DNA of 14,435 nucleotides from Desulfobacteraceae bacterium (GCA_007136525.1 SLGU01000075.1:1-14435), one strand, 5' to 3'; shown: positions 8,111-14,435, numbered from the stretch's first letter. Notes: generated from the letters alone by a model not told the origin. A program made the numbers and translations.

Positions 8111-8881
8111 ATGTGCATCATCGCCATCGCATACCGGGTGCACCCGGAATATCCCCTGGTTGTCGCCGCCAACCGGGACGAATTTTACGATCGCCCGACC
8201 GCACCGCTCCATTACTGGGAAGACCAGCCGGACATACTTGCCGGCAGGGATTTAAAAAACCACGGCACGTGGCTCGGAATCAACAAAAGGGGAAAAGTCG
8301 CAGCCGTCACCAACTACAGGGAACCGGGCGCAAAGCCCGGCAGCGGCATATCAAGGGGATTTCTGGTCCGGGATTACCTTGCCCGGGATGTTCCGCCCGC
8401 TGCCTACCTTGAACATATTGAAACCCGAAAAGACGCATACGGCGGGTTCAATCTCATTGTCGGAAGCGCAGGTTCCCTGTTCTGGTATTCCAACAGGGGA
8501 GGCGGTATCACCCAGATCAACCCCGGCATCCACGGGCTCAGCAACCGGCTGCTCAACACCCCGTGGCCCAAGGTGGAAAAAGCCCGGGAGGGACTCGCCC
8601 GCATTGTTGACGAGAAAGACGCAATCGACCCCGAAGCCCTTTTTTCAATGCTCAAAGACAGTTCCCGACCCCCGGATGACAAACTTCCCGACACCGGCAT
8701 CGACAGGCAATGGGAGCGAACCCTTTCCCCGGTTTTCATCACGAGCGACATATACGGCACCCGGTGCTCGTCCGTCATTCTTGTGGACGCATCCGGAAAA
8801 ACAGCATTCCATGAACGGACGTTTGTACAATCGGAACCCGGGGAGACCCGCTCGTTCGTGCTTCATACCGAAACCCGCTGA
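8111..8881 (+). CDS. NRDE (TANGO2-like) family protein
   Basis: A 256-aa member of the NRDE family, related to eukaryotic TANGO2. Members start Met-Cys and are thought to be N-terminal-nucleophile-type proteins; TANGO2 itself has been linked to lipid and haem handling, but the bacterial role is unknown. The product begins MCIIAIAYR, and the signature AANRDEFYDRPTAPLHYW lies at about residues 19-36. LAGRDLKNHGTWLGIN and VAAVTNYREP follow, all typical of the family. C2 would become the N-terminal residue after Met removal. The start is fixed by this Met-Cys even though no Shine-Dalgarno sequence is evident. Its TGA stop directly touches the stop of the convergent cobO-type gene, so there is no room for a terminator between them. 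Confidence 0.9.
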   Translation: MCIIAIAYRVHPEYPLVVAANRDEFYDRPTAPLHYWEDQPDILAGRDLKNHGTWLGINKRGKVAAVTNYREPGAKPGSGISRGFLVRDYLARDVPPAAYLEHIETRKDAYGGFNLIVGSAGSLFWYSNRGGGITQINPGIHGLSNRLLNTPWPKVEKAREGLARIVDEKDAIDPEALFSMLKDSSRPPDDKLPDTGIDRQWERTLSPVFITSDIYGTRCSSVILVDASGKTAFHERTFVQSEPGETRSFVLHTETR

Positions 8882-9400
8882 TCAGCTTTCGATGCCCTTG
8901 CGTGCAAGCACGCCCTTTTCATAATAATGCTTGACGGGCTTCATCTCCGTGACGAGATCCGCCTTTTCAATGAGCGCCGGTGTCGCCCCCCTGCCGGTGA
9001 TGACGATCTCAACGTTTTCCGGCCGGCTGTCGATGACCCGAAAAAGGTCTTCTTCCTTTAAAAGCCCGAAGCTCAAGGCCACGTTGGCCTCCTCCATGAT
9101 CACCACATCGTATGTTCCCGACATGACGGCATCGGACAGGGCGGAGAAGGCCCTGGCAGCCGCCTCACGGTCCGCCTCGGAAGGCTCCCCGAATACGTAT
9201 TGCCCCGTTCCGAACTGTTCAATGACGATCAAATCCGAAAAGCGCTTCAGGGATTCCAGTTCGTTGTAGCAACCCTGTTTCAGAAACTGGCCGATGTAAA
9301 CGCGCATGCCCGCACCGGCCGCCCGCAGCGCAAGACCAAGTGCCGCGGTGGTTTTTCCCTTTCCATTTCCGGTATAAACCTGTACATATCCCTTTTGCAT
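8882..9400 (-). CDS. cobO: Corrinoid (cob(I)alamin) adenosyltransferase, CobO/BtuR type
   Basis: Transfers the adenosyl group of ATP to the cobalt of cob(I)yrinate diamide or cob(I)alamin, making adenosylcobalamin. ATG 9400 (AAGGG six bases upstream) gives 172 aa starting MQKGYVQVYTGNGKGKTTAA, with the Walker A loop GNGKGKTT at residues 11-18. The frame continues 30 codons upstream, but that extension crosses a hairpin and is not family-like. Further motifs are the acidic block YDVVIMEEANVAL, where many relatives have DEI, then VITGRGA and LVTEMKPVKHYY near the end. A cobalamin-dependent metabolism (methylmalonyl-CoA mutase, corrinoid methyltransferases) is implied. I see no B12-box-like sequence in its leader. 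Confidence 0.93.
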   Translation of the reverse strand: MQKGYVQVYTGNGKGKTTAALGLALRAAGAGMRVYIGQFLKQGCYNELESLKRFSDLIVIEQFGTGQYVFGEPSEADREAAARAFSALSDAVMSGTYDVVIMEEANVALSFGLLKEEDLFRVIDSRPENVEIVITGRGATPALIEKADLVTEMKPVKHYYEKGVLARKGIES

Positions 9401-9428
9401 AAATGGCCCTTTTCCTGTAAGATGCGTT

Positions 9429-9445
9429 TGCGCCGGAGGGGCGCA
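9429..9445 (-). other. Hairpin in the cobO leader
   Basis: A perfect 6-bp inverted repeat (TGCGCC, then GGCGCA) with a 5-nt loop lies 28 bp upstream of the cobO start. It would be near the 5' end of a transcript from the candidate promoter at 9461-9490. No uridine tract follows, so a leader stabiliser is more likely than a terminator. Confidence 0.35.
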
Positions 9446-9460
9446 TATTGTGTGTTCCGT

Positions 9461-9490
9461 AACATAAAAATATAGCCTATTTTCCGTCAA
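9461..9490 (-). promoter_or_regulatory. cobO: Candidate sigma-70 promoter for cobO
   Basis: On the minus strand TTGACG (9490 to 9485, five of six consensus bases) is followed after 18 bp by TATGTT (9466 to 9461, four of six). It would start transcription near 9454, about 54 nt before the cobO start codon, and the short hairpin at 9429-9445 would fall in the leader. Confidence 0.45.
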
Positions 9491-9497
9491 AGGACAA

Positions 9498-9517
9498 CAG
9501 GCTTATTCAGGCTTATT
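9498..9517. repeat. Tandem duplication of a 10-mer
   Basis: CAGGCTTATT occurs twice in direct succession just behind the -35 side of the candidate cobO promoter. It could be a paired operator half-site or a simple slippage duplication. Confidence 0.5.
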
Positions 9518-9537
9518 CGGTCTCTGCCGCATGGAAT

Positions 9538-9576
9538 CCCGGTCGATTTACCGGGGTCGGGGTCGGGTCAAAAGGG
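9538..9576 (+). promoter_or_regulatory. Hairpin and G-quadruplex-type motif in the flavoenzyme leader
   Basis: A perfect 6-bp stem (CCCGGT, then ACCGGG, loop 6 nt, 9538-9555) overlaps four plus-strand runs of at least three guanines at 9553-9576, joined by loops TC, TC and TCAAAA. This fits the usual four-run G-quadruplex pattern. The two structures share bases and would be mutually exclusive. They lie 67-106 bp before the start of the Fe-S flavoenzyme gene. A regulatory role is inferred, not shown. Confidence 0.4.
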
Positions 9577-9585
9577 AGTAAGGAA

Positions 9586-9633
9586 ATGACCGCCCTCGGA
9601 CGGCTGGTCAATAAATGGAATTCAGAAGAATGA
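9586..9633 (+). CDS. Possible 15-aa leader peptide (upstream ORF)
   Basis: A tiny frame encoding MTALGRLVNKWNSEE begins at ATG 9586, with GGAG eight bases upstream and AAGGA close by, and ends at TGA 9631-9633. The ribosome site and ATG of the flavoenzyme gene follow directly, ten bases downstream, which would suit translational coupling. Its composition shows no runs of one amino acid as in classic attenuators. It is short enough to be chance, so confidence is low. Confidence 0.3.
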   Translation: MTALGRLVNKWNSEE

Positions 9634-9643
9634 AGGGGGAAAA

Positions 9644-11650
9644 ATGAAAGACCCGCTGTTCGAACCCATTACCATCAATACGCTTGCGGTCAAAAACCGC
9701 ATCTACCTGCCCGCCATGCACTTGAACATGGCAGACAACTTCGAGGTTACCGACCGGCTCATCGCATTTTACGAAGAACGCGCCAGGGGCGGCGCCGGAA
9801 TGATCACCGTGGGGTATGCCACCATCGACGAATTCTCCGGAAATTCTCTGAACATCGGCGCCCACAGGGATGAGTTCGTTCCGGGGCTCAGCAGGCTGGC
9901 TGATGCCATCACGTCGAACGGCGCCAGGAGCTGTGTCCAGCTCAACCATTCCGGTCGCTACAATTTTTCCTTTTTTCTCGACGGCAAACAGCCGGTGGCC
10001 CCGTCCGCCGTTGCCTCCCGGATGACCCGGGAAACCCCCCGGGCGCTCGAGGCCGGGGAAATCGAGGCCATCATCGAAAATTTTGCGAAAGCCGCAAAAC
10101 GGGTGAAGGATGCCGGCTACGATGCCGTGGAAGTGCTCCACGGGACCGGCTACCTGATCAGCGAATTTTTATCCCCCCTGACCAACTGCCGGGAGGATGA
10201 ATACGGGGGCAGCTTTGAAAACCGTATCCGCTTCGGCCTGCGGGTCATGGAAAGCATCCGCGATCATGTGGGGTCCGGGTTCCCGGTCCTTGTCCGCATG
10301 AACGGCAACGATTTCATGGCCGGCGGCCAGGGGCGTGATGAACTGCGCGAATACGCCAGGGCACTGGTCGAACGCGCCGGGGTGGATGCACTCTGCATCA
10401 ACGTGGGCTGGCATGAAGCCCGGGTGCCGCAGATCACCACGGCCGTCCCCCGGGGTGCTTTTGCCTACCTGTCACGGGGGATCAAGGAGGTCACCGATGT
10501 GCCGGTTATCGCCAGCCACCGGATCAACGACCCGGAAACCGCCCGGGAAATGATCGCCGACGGCATGTGCGACATGGTTGCCATGGCACGCAGCCTGATC
10601 GCCGATCCCTTTCTCCCGGAAAAGGCGAAAACGGGGCGCGAAAAAGAAATCATTCACTGCGTCGCCTGCGCCCAGGGGTGCTTCGACAACCTGTTCAAAC
10701 TCAAGCACATCGAATGCCTGTGCAACCCTGTGGCCGGCTATGAGCGGGAGCGCATCCTCAACAAAACAAAATCCCCCAAAAAAGTCATGGTTATCGGCGG
10801 CGGGGCCGCCGGCATGAATGCGGCCATTGCTGCGGCCGACCGCGGCCACGCGGTGGCGCTTTACGAAAAACTGGACCACTTGGGCGGCCAGCTCTATCTG
10901 GCCGCAGCACCCCCCGGACGCGCCGAGTTCGCCGAGTTGGCCCGGGACCTTGAAAGCCAGCTCAGGTGCCGGAACATCCGGGTTCACCTGAATCACAGCG
11001 TCACCGGGGATGTGATCAAAAAGGAAAGCCCGGACAACATCATCCTTGCCACCGGCGGAAAACCCATGACCCCGCCCGTGCCGGGGATCGAACTCCCCCA
11101 CGTGGTGCAGGCATGGGCGGTACTGGGGAAAAAAGCACTGACCGGAAGGCGCGTGGTGGTGGTCGGCGGCGGGGCGGTCGGTGTAGAAACCGCCCTGTTT
11201 CTCGCGGAGAAAGGAACGCTTTCGGGCGAAACATTGAAATTTCTGACGGTGAACAGGGCCGAGGATGCCGAAACCCTCTATGAACTGTGCATCAAGGGGA
11301 CCAAACAGGTCACCCTGATTGAAATGATCGACAAAATCGGCAAGGACTTCGGCAAAACAACCCGGTGGGGGATGCTCCAGGACGTTTCCCGCTTCGGCAT
11401 CGAAACCCGCGTGGCAACAAAAGCTGTTGAAATCACGAAAACGGGCATTCGGGTGGAAACCGGCGACAACGCGGTGGCGGAAATCCCGGCCGACACGGTT
11501 GTCATTGCCGCGGGCGCCCGTCCGGACAATTCTTTGGAAGCGCTGATCAGGGAAATGGGCATCCCCGTGAGCGTGGTGGGCGACGCCAATGCCATTGGGC
11601 AGGCTTTCGATGCAGTCCACCAGGGATTCATGGCCGGGGCGGAAATATAA
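9644..11650 (+). CDS. FAD/FMN/4Fe-4S oxidoreductase, 2,4-dienoyl-CoA reductase (FadH) type
   Basis: A 668-aa old-yellow-enzyme-family protein built like bacterial FadH: an N-terminal FMN TIM barrel, an Fe-S segment, then FAD- and NAD(P)H-binding domains. AAGGGGG precedes ATG 9644. Residues equivalent to the FadH catalytic pair are present: Y170 in GTGYLISEFLSP and H257 in VGWHEARVP, followed by PRGAFAY. The cluster ligands are C339, C342, C346 and C358 (Cx2Cx3Cx11C), with an extra C360. FAD-binding VMVIGGGAAGMNAA starts at 381 and NAD(P)H-binding VVVVGGGAVGVETA at 504. The stretch 521-556 is an insertion in the second nucleotide domain compared with E. coli FadH, as in clostridial enoate/bile-acid reductase relatives. 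The likely substrate is an unsaturated acyl-CoA from fatty-acid or cyclic-acid degradation, but exact specificity cannot be read. It appears to be transcribed alone. Confidence 0.9.
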   Translation: MKDPLFEPITINTLAVKNRIYLPAMHLNMADNFEVTDRLIAFYEERARGGAGMITVGYATIDEFSGNSLNIGAHRDEFVPGLSRLADAITSNGARSCVQLNHSGRYNFSFFLDGKQPVAPSAVASRMTRETPRALEAGEIEAIIENFAKAAKRVKDAGYDAVEVLHGTGYLISEFLSPLTNCREDEYGGSFENRIRFGLRVMESIRDHVGSGFPVLVRMNGNDFMAGGQGRDELREYARALVERAGVDALCINVGWHEARVPQITTAVPRGAFAYLSRGIKEVTDVPVIASHRINDPETAREMIADGMCDMVAMARSLIADPFLPEKAKTGREKEIIHCVACAQGCFDNLFKLKHIECLCNPVAGYERERILNKTKSPKKVMVIGGGAAGMNAAIAAADRGHAVALYEKLDHLGGQLYLAAAPPGRAEFAELARDLESQLRCRNIRVHLNHSVTGDVIKKESPDNIILATGGKPMTPPVPGIELPHVVQAWAVLGKKALTGRRVVVVGGGAVGVETALFLAEKGTLSGETLKFLTVNRAEDAETLYELCIKGTKQVTLIEMIDKIGKDFGKTTRWGMLQDVSRFGIETRVATKAVEITKTGIRVETGDNAVAEIPADTVVIAAGARPDNSLEALIREMGIPVSVVGDANAIGQAFDAVHQGFMAGAEI

Positions 11651-11678
11651 CTGCCTGAACCTCCGGGATGCTGTGCCC

Positions 11679-11702
11679 TCGGGGTCGGGTTCCCGATTGT
11701 TT
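11679..11702 (+). terminator. Weak candidate terminator after the flavoenzyme gene
   Basis: TCGGG (11679-11683) can pair with CCCGA (11692-11696) across an 8-nt loop, followed by the T-rich TTGTTT. The stem is short and the uridine tract interrupted. It sits 29 bp past the stop codon and just before the third palindromic repeat, whose own long hairpin could serve equally well as the transcription barrier. Confidence 0.35.
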
Positions 11703-11716
11703 AGAACATTAAAATT

Positions 11717-11842
11717 GATGGTACCGTAAAAGTTCAAGATCCAGGCGCGTGCAATTTTTGAAGAATTGAAAGTACTTAGCCGCACCTGAGTTTCTTCAAA
11801 GATTGCGCGCAATTCAGATATTGGCCTTTTTGCGAAGTCGTC
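11717..11842 (-). repeat. Palindromic repeat element, copy 3 (inverted)
   Basis: A 126-bp element matching the cores at 3271 and 6331 when read on the minus strand. It has the same inner arm CAATTTTTGAAGAATT, the same TTCAAGATCCAGGCGCG block and the same GCGCGCAATTCAGATATTGG-type opposite arm. The outer tail seen in the other two copies is absent, and there is no second short unit. It is flanked by near-identical words (TTAAAATTG at 11709, TCAAAATTA at 11841; seven of nine match). It ends about 19 bp before the acnB start codon. Confidence 0.8.
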
Positions 11843-11861
11843 AAAATTATACGGGGAAAAC

Positions 11862-14324
11862 ATGAACGAATCATACCTTGAGCACCGGGCGGAACGCGAT
11901 AAAGCCGGCATTCCGCCCAAACCGCTGAATGCCTGGCAGGTTAAGGACCTGGTCAGACACCTGAAGGCACCCGGCGGGCACGACCCGGAAATGCTTGTCG
12001 ACCTGATCACCAACAGGGTTCCCGCGGGTGTTGCCGAAGCTGCGCGGGTAAAGGCCGGATTTTTAAATGACATTGCATGGGGCACATCCACCAGTCCGCT
12101 TGTAACGCCTGAAAAGGCGGTTTCTCTGTTGGGTACGATGCGGGGGGGGTACAATACGGAACATCTGATCGGCCTGCTTTCCCATGAAACACTTGCCGGG
12201 AGCGCCGCCGAGGCGCTTGTTCACATGATCCTGGTATTCGATGCATCCGACACGGTCATTGCACTGGCCAAATCCAATATCCATGCCCGCCGCGTGGTTG
12301 AGGGATGGGCCGGGGTCGAATGGTTCACGGCCATGCCCGATGTGCCCGAGGCGATAACGGTCACGGCTTTCCGGGTTAAGGGAGAAATCAACACGGACGA
12401 CCTGTCTCCCGCCGCCGAAGCCTGGAGCCGGCCCGACATACCGCTTCATGCCCTGGCCATGCTCGAAAACAGGATGGAAAACACCATCGAACATATTTCA
12501 AAACTGAAGAAAAAGGGGCACCCCCTTGTTTTTGTCGGTGATGTCGTGGGGACGGGTTCATCGCGGAAATCAGCGGTCAACTCCCTGCTGTGGCATATGG
12601 GGAAGGATATCCCGTTTGTTCCCAACAAGCGTTTCGGCGGCTACGTTGTCGGCGCCAAAATCGCACCGATTTTTTTCAACTCCCTGGAAGACGCCGGCGC
12701 GTTGCCGCTGGAATGCGACGTCTCTAAAATCAGCGATGGCGACGTTTTGTCCATCCACCCGTATGAAGGCAGGATATACAATACCCGGACCGGAGAAACG
12801 GTCGCCGTTTTTGAAATCCGCACACCGGGCCTCTTGGATGAAGTACGCGCCGGCGGCCGGATCCCCCTCATTATCGGCCGGAGTCTTTCTGATAAGGCCG
12901 CAGGCGCCATCGGTTGGGACGCACCCGGCATCTTTTCCCGCACCGTGGCTGCGCCGGATGCCGAAAGCGGCTATACCCTGGCCCAGAAAATGGTCGGCCG
13001 GGCATGCGGCAGAAACGGGATTTTCCCGAAAGCCTATTGCGAGCCGAAAATTGCCACCGTGGGATCCCAGGACACGACCGGCCCCATGACCCGTGATGAA
13101 TTAAACGAGCTCGCCTGCCTGAAATTCAAGGCGGACCTTGTCATGCAGTCCTTCTGCCACACTGCGGCCTATCCGCGCACCGTCGACGTCAAGATGCATG
13201 AGACCCTGCACCAATTCATCAAAAAGAGAGGCGGCATCGCCCTTTTCCCCGGCGACGGCATCATCCACAGCTGGCTGAACCGCATGGTCATCCCGGATAC
13301 CGTCGGCACCGGCGGTGATTCCCATACCCGGTTTCCGGTGGGTATCAGCTTCCCGGCCGGGTCCGGCATGGTGGCCTTCGCGGCCGCCATCGGCTTCATG
13401 CCGCTGGACATGCCCGAATCCGTGCTGGTAAAATTTTCCGGGATGCCCCGTCCCGGCATCACCACCCGGGACCTTGTCAATGGCATCGCGCTTGCCGCCA
13501 TTCGCAAAGGGCTGCTCACGGCAGGCAAAACAGATAAAATCAATATGTTTTCCGGCCGGATCATGGAAATCGAGGGACTGCCGGACATCACCATTCAGCA
13601 GGCGTATGAACTGACCAACGCGTCCGCCGAGCGCTCCGCATCGGCTGCGACCATTGCACTGGGCGAAAAGCCCGTGGTCGAATTCATCGAAGGCAGCATC
13701 GCTTTGCTTAAAGCCATGATCGATGCCGGCTACGGGGACAGCGGCACCATCATCCGAAGAATTGAAGCCATGGAAAAATGGCTGGAAGACCCGGTCCTGC
13801 TCCGGCGGGACGAAGATGCGGTGTTTGTGGATACGCTCGATGTGGATATAGATGACATCAGGGAGCCGATCCTCGCCTGCCCCAACGACCCGGACGATGT
13901 GCGCCCCCTGTCCGAGGTTGCGGGAACACCGGTGGACGAAGTCTTCATCGGTTCGTGCATGACCGGCATTGAACACTTGAGAACCGCCGGTAAAATTCTT
14001 TCCGGGCATCGCAATATCCCGTCCCGCCTCTGGATCGCACCGGGCACCCGGATGGATGCCGCCGTGTTGAAGCAGGAGGGCTATTATGCCATTTACGGCC
14101 GGGCCGGGGCCAGGATTGAAATTCCGGGATGTTCGCTATGCATGGGCAACCAGGCAAGGGTTGCCGACAATGCCACGGTAGTTTCCACGTCCACGCGAAA
14201 TTTTCCAAACCGCATGGGCAGCAATACCCGCGTCTATCTTGCATCGGCCGAAGTTGCGGCCATTACGGCGATTTTAGGGCGAATTCCGACGGTGGCGGAG
14301 TATTTTGCAGGTTGTAAGTTGTAG
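11862..14324 (+). CDS. acnB: Aconitate hydratase B
   Basis: The 4Fe-4S enzyme isomerising citrate and isocitrate in the tricarboxylic acid cycle; AcnB-type enzymes can also act on 2-methylcitrate intermediates and, without their cluster, bind RNA. The 820-aa product has the AcnB order: an N-terminal HEAT-like domain (1-150), the swivelling domain with VGDVVGTGSSRKSAVNSLLW (225-244) and RIPLIIGRSLSDKA, then the catalytic core with EPKIATVGSQDTTGPMTRDE and TVGTGGDSHTRFPVGISFPA. The cluster cysteines are C699 (FIGSCMTGIE), C757 and C760 (IPGCSLCMGNQARV). GGGG lies five bases before ATG 11862. It ends about 45 residues earlier than E. coli AcnB, after RIPTVAEYFAGCKL, and the last four codons plus the stop come from a 7-bp tandem repeat. 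A palindromic repeat lies just upstream. Confidence 0.96.
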   Translation: MNESYLEHRAERDKAGIPPKPLNAWQVKDLVRHLKAPGGHDPEMLVDLITNRVPAGVAEAARVKAGFLNDIAWGTSTSPLVTPEKAVSLLGTMRGGYNTEHLIGLLSHETLAGSAAEALVHMILVFDASDTVIALAKSNIHARRVVEGWAGVEWFTAMPDVPEAITVTAFRVKGEINTDDLSPAAEAWSRPDIPLHALAMLENRMENTIEHISKLKKKGHPLVFVGDVVGTGSSRKSAVNSLLWHMGKDIPFVPNKRFGGYVVGAKIAPIFFNSLEDAGALPLECDVSKISDGDVLSIHPYEGRIYNTRTGETVAVFEIRTPGLLDEVRAGGRIPLIIGRSLSDKAAGAIGWDAPGIFSRTVAAPDAESGYTLAQKMVGRACGRNGIFPKAYCEPKIATVGSQDTTGPMTRDELNELACLKFKADLVMQSFCHTAAYPRTVDVKMHETLHQFIKKRGGIALFPGDGIIHSWLNRMVIPDTVGTGGDSHTRFPVGISFPAGSGMVAFAAAIGFMPLDMPESVLVKFSGMPRPGITTRDLVNGIALAAIRKGLLTAGKTDKINMFSGRIMEIEGLPDITIQQAYELTNASAERSASAATIALGEKPVVEFIEGSIALLKAMIDAGYGDSGTIIRRIEAMEKWLEDPVLLRRDEDAVFVDTLDVDIDDIREPILACPNDPDDVRPLSEVAGTPVDEVFIGSCMTGIEHLRTAGKILSGHRNIPSRLWIAPGTRMDAAVLKQEGYYAIYGRAGARIEIPGCSLCMGNQARVADNATVVSTSTRNFPNRMGSNTRVYLASAEVAAITAILGRIPTVAEYFAGCKL

Positions 14325-14372
14325 GTTGTAGGTTGTAGGTTGTAAGTTGTAGGTTGTAGGTTGCAGGTTGTA
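14310..14372. repeat. Nine-unit 7-bp tandem repeat overlapping the acnB stop
   Basis: Nine consecutive heptamers fill exactly 63 bp. Six are GGTTGTA, two (second and sixth) are AGTTGTA, and one (eighth) is GGTTGCA. Because seven is not a multiple of three, the array passes through all reading frames and produces TAG in each of them. It supplies the final residues and stop codon of acnB. Confidence 0.95.
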
Positions 14373-14376
14373 TAGG

Positions 14377-14397
14377 AAAAGGTACCGGGCCTTTTTT
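14377..14397 (+). terminator. Candidate terminator after acnB
   Basis: AAAAGG (14377-14382) pairs with CCTTTT (14390-14395) over a 7-nt loop, and the T run extends two further bases. The stem is A/T-rich and part of the T run is inside it, so strength is doubtful, but the position 52 bp after the acnB stop is suitable. Confidence 0.35.
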
Positions 14398-14435
14398 AAG
14401 GCGTCGCCCTAAATCAAAGGCGAAAACCCATAAAA

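Noticed and set aside
9401..9490. N-terminal extension of the adenosyltransferase by 30 codons
   Set aside because: It reads through the proposed promoter and leader hairpin and is unlike the family N-terminus, whereas MQKGYVQVYTGNGKGK is typical.
10472..12154. A 560-codon antisense frame across the flavoenzyme gene, the spacer and the acnB start
   Set aside because: It runs opposite two well-identified genes and through the palindromic repeat, with no family motif or ribosome site. Long antisense frames are common in GC-rich coding DNA.
13101..14009. A 302-codon minus-strand frame antisense to acnB
   Set aside because: It overlaps the conserved catalytic core of AcnB and has no motif of its own.

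Overview
The window looks like a chromosomal segment of a strictly anaerobic deltaproteobacterium, probably a sulfate reducer of the Desulfobacteraceae/Desulfosarcinaceae type. This placement is an inference. It rests on the moderately high GC content, the style of the housekeeping proteins, an iron-sulfur 2,4-dienoyl-CoA-reductase-like flavoenzyme, and a thiolase of the form common in fatty-acid- or aromatic-degrading desulfobacteria. No ribosomal RNA, tRNA, CRISPR array, phage gene or intact transposase was seen.

Left part (1-3244), all on the minus strand and reading right to left: gpsA (glycerol-3-phosphate dehydrogenase), radC (JAB-domain protein), a small four-cysteine protein with a basic tail, and pgk (phosphoglycerate kinase, cut by the window edge). 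Spacings are 59, 31 and 14 nt, so this is a plausible operon joining lower glycolysis/gluconeogenesis to phospholipid precursor supply. Middle part (3503-6295), also minus strand: a 59-aa two-helix membrane protein, then gyrA, complete and with drug-sensitive residues at positions 83 and 87. Next (6613-7902, minus) is an acetyl-CoA acetyltransferase with an enlarged N-terminal region. Across an AT-rich divergent spacer lies a plus-strand NRDE/TANGO2-family protein (8111-8881). Its stop codon abuts the stop of the convergent corrinoid adenosyltransferase gene (8882-9400, minus). The right part is plus strand: a 668-aa FadH-like flavin/Fe-S reductase (9644-11650) and aconitase B (11862-14324). 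The acnB stop codon lies inside a run of nine 7-bp repeats.

The most distinctive non-coding content is a family of roughly 125-160 bp palindromic elements at three loci (3263-3511, 6322-6544, 11708-11851). Two loci hold a full-length unit followed by a shortened one. In these, a 9-bp word occurs three times: before, between and after the units. At the first locus that word is the last three codons of gyrA, which looks like a target-site duplication. All three loci lie 18-27 bp upstream of a start codon (gpsA, the small membrane protein, acnB) and have the same orientation relative to that gene. They are therefore candidates for MITE-like elements that became 5' leaders. The leader of the flavoenzyme gene is also unusual: it holds a hairpin, a G-quadruplex-type motif and a possible 15-codon upstream reading frame.

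The thiolase, dienoyl-CoA-reductase-like enzyme and aconitase fit a metabolism that degrades acyl-CoA compounds and oxidises acetyl-CoA, but they are not one transcription unit. No clearly new multi-gene system is present. The palindromic element family is the best candidate for something under-described.
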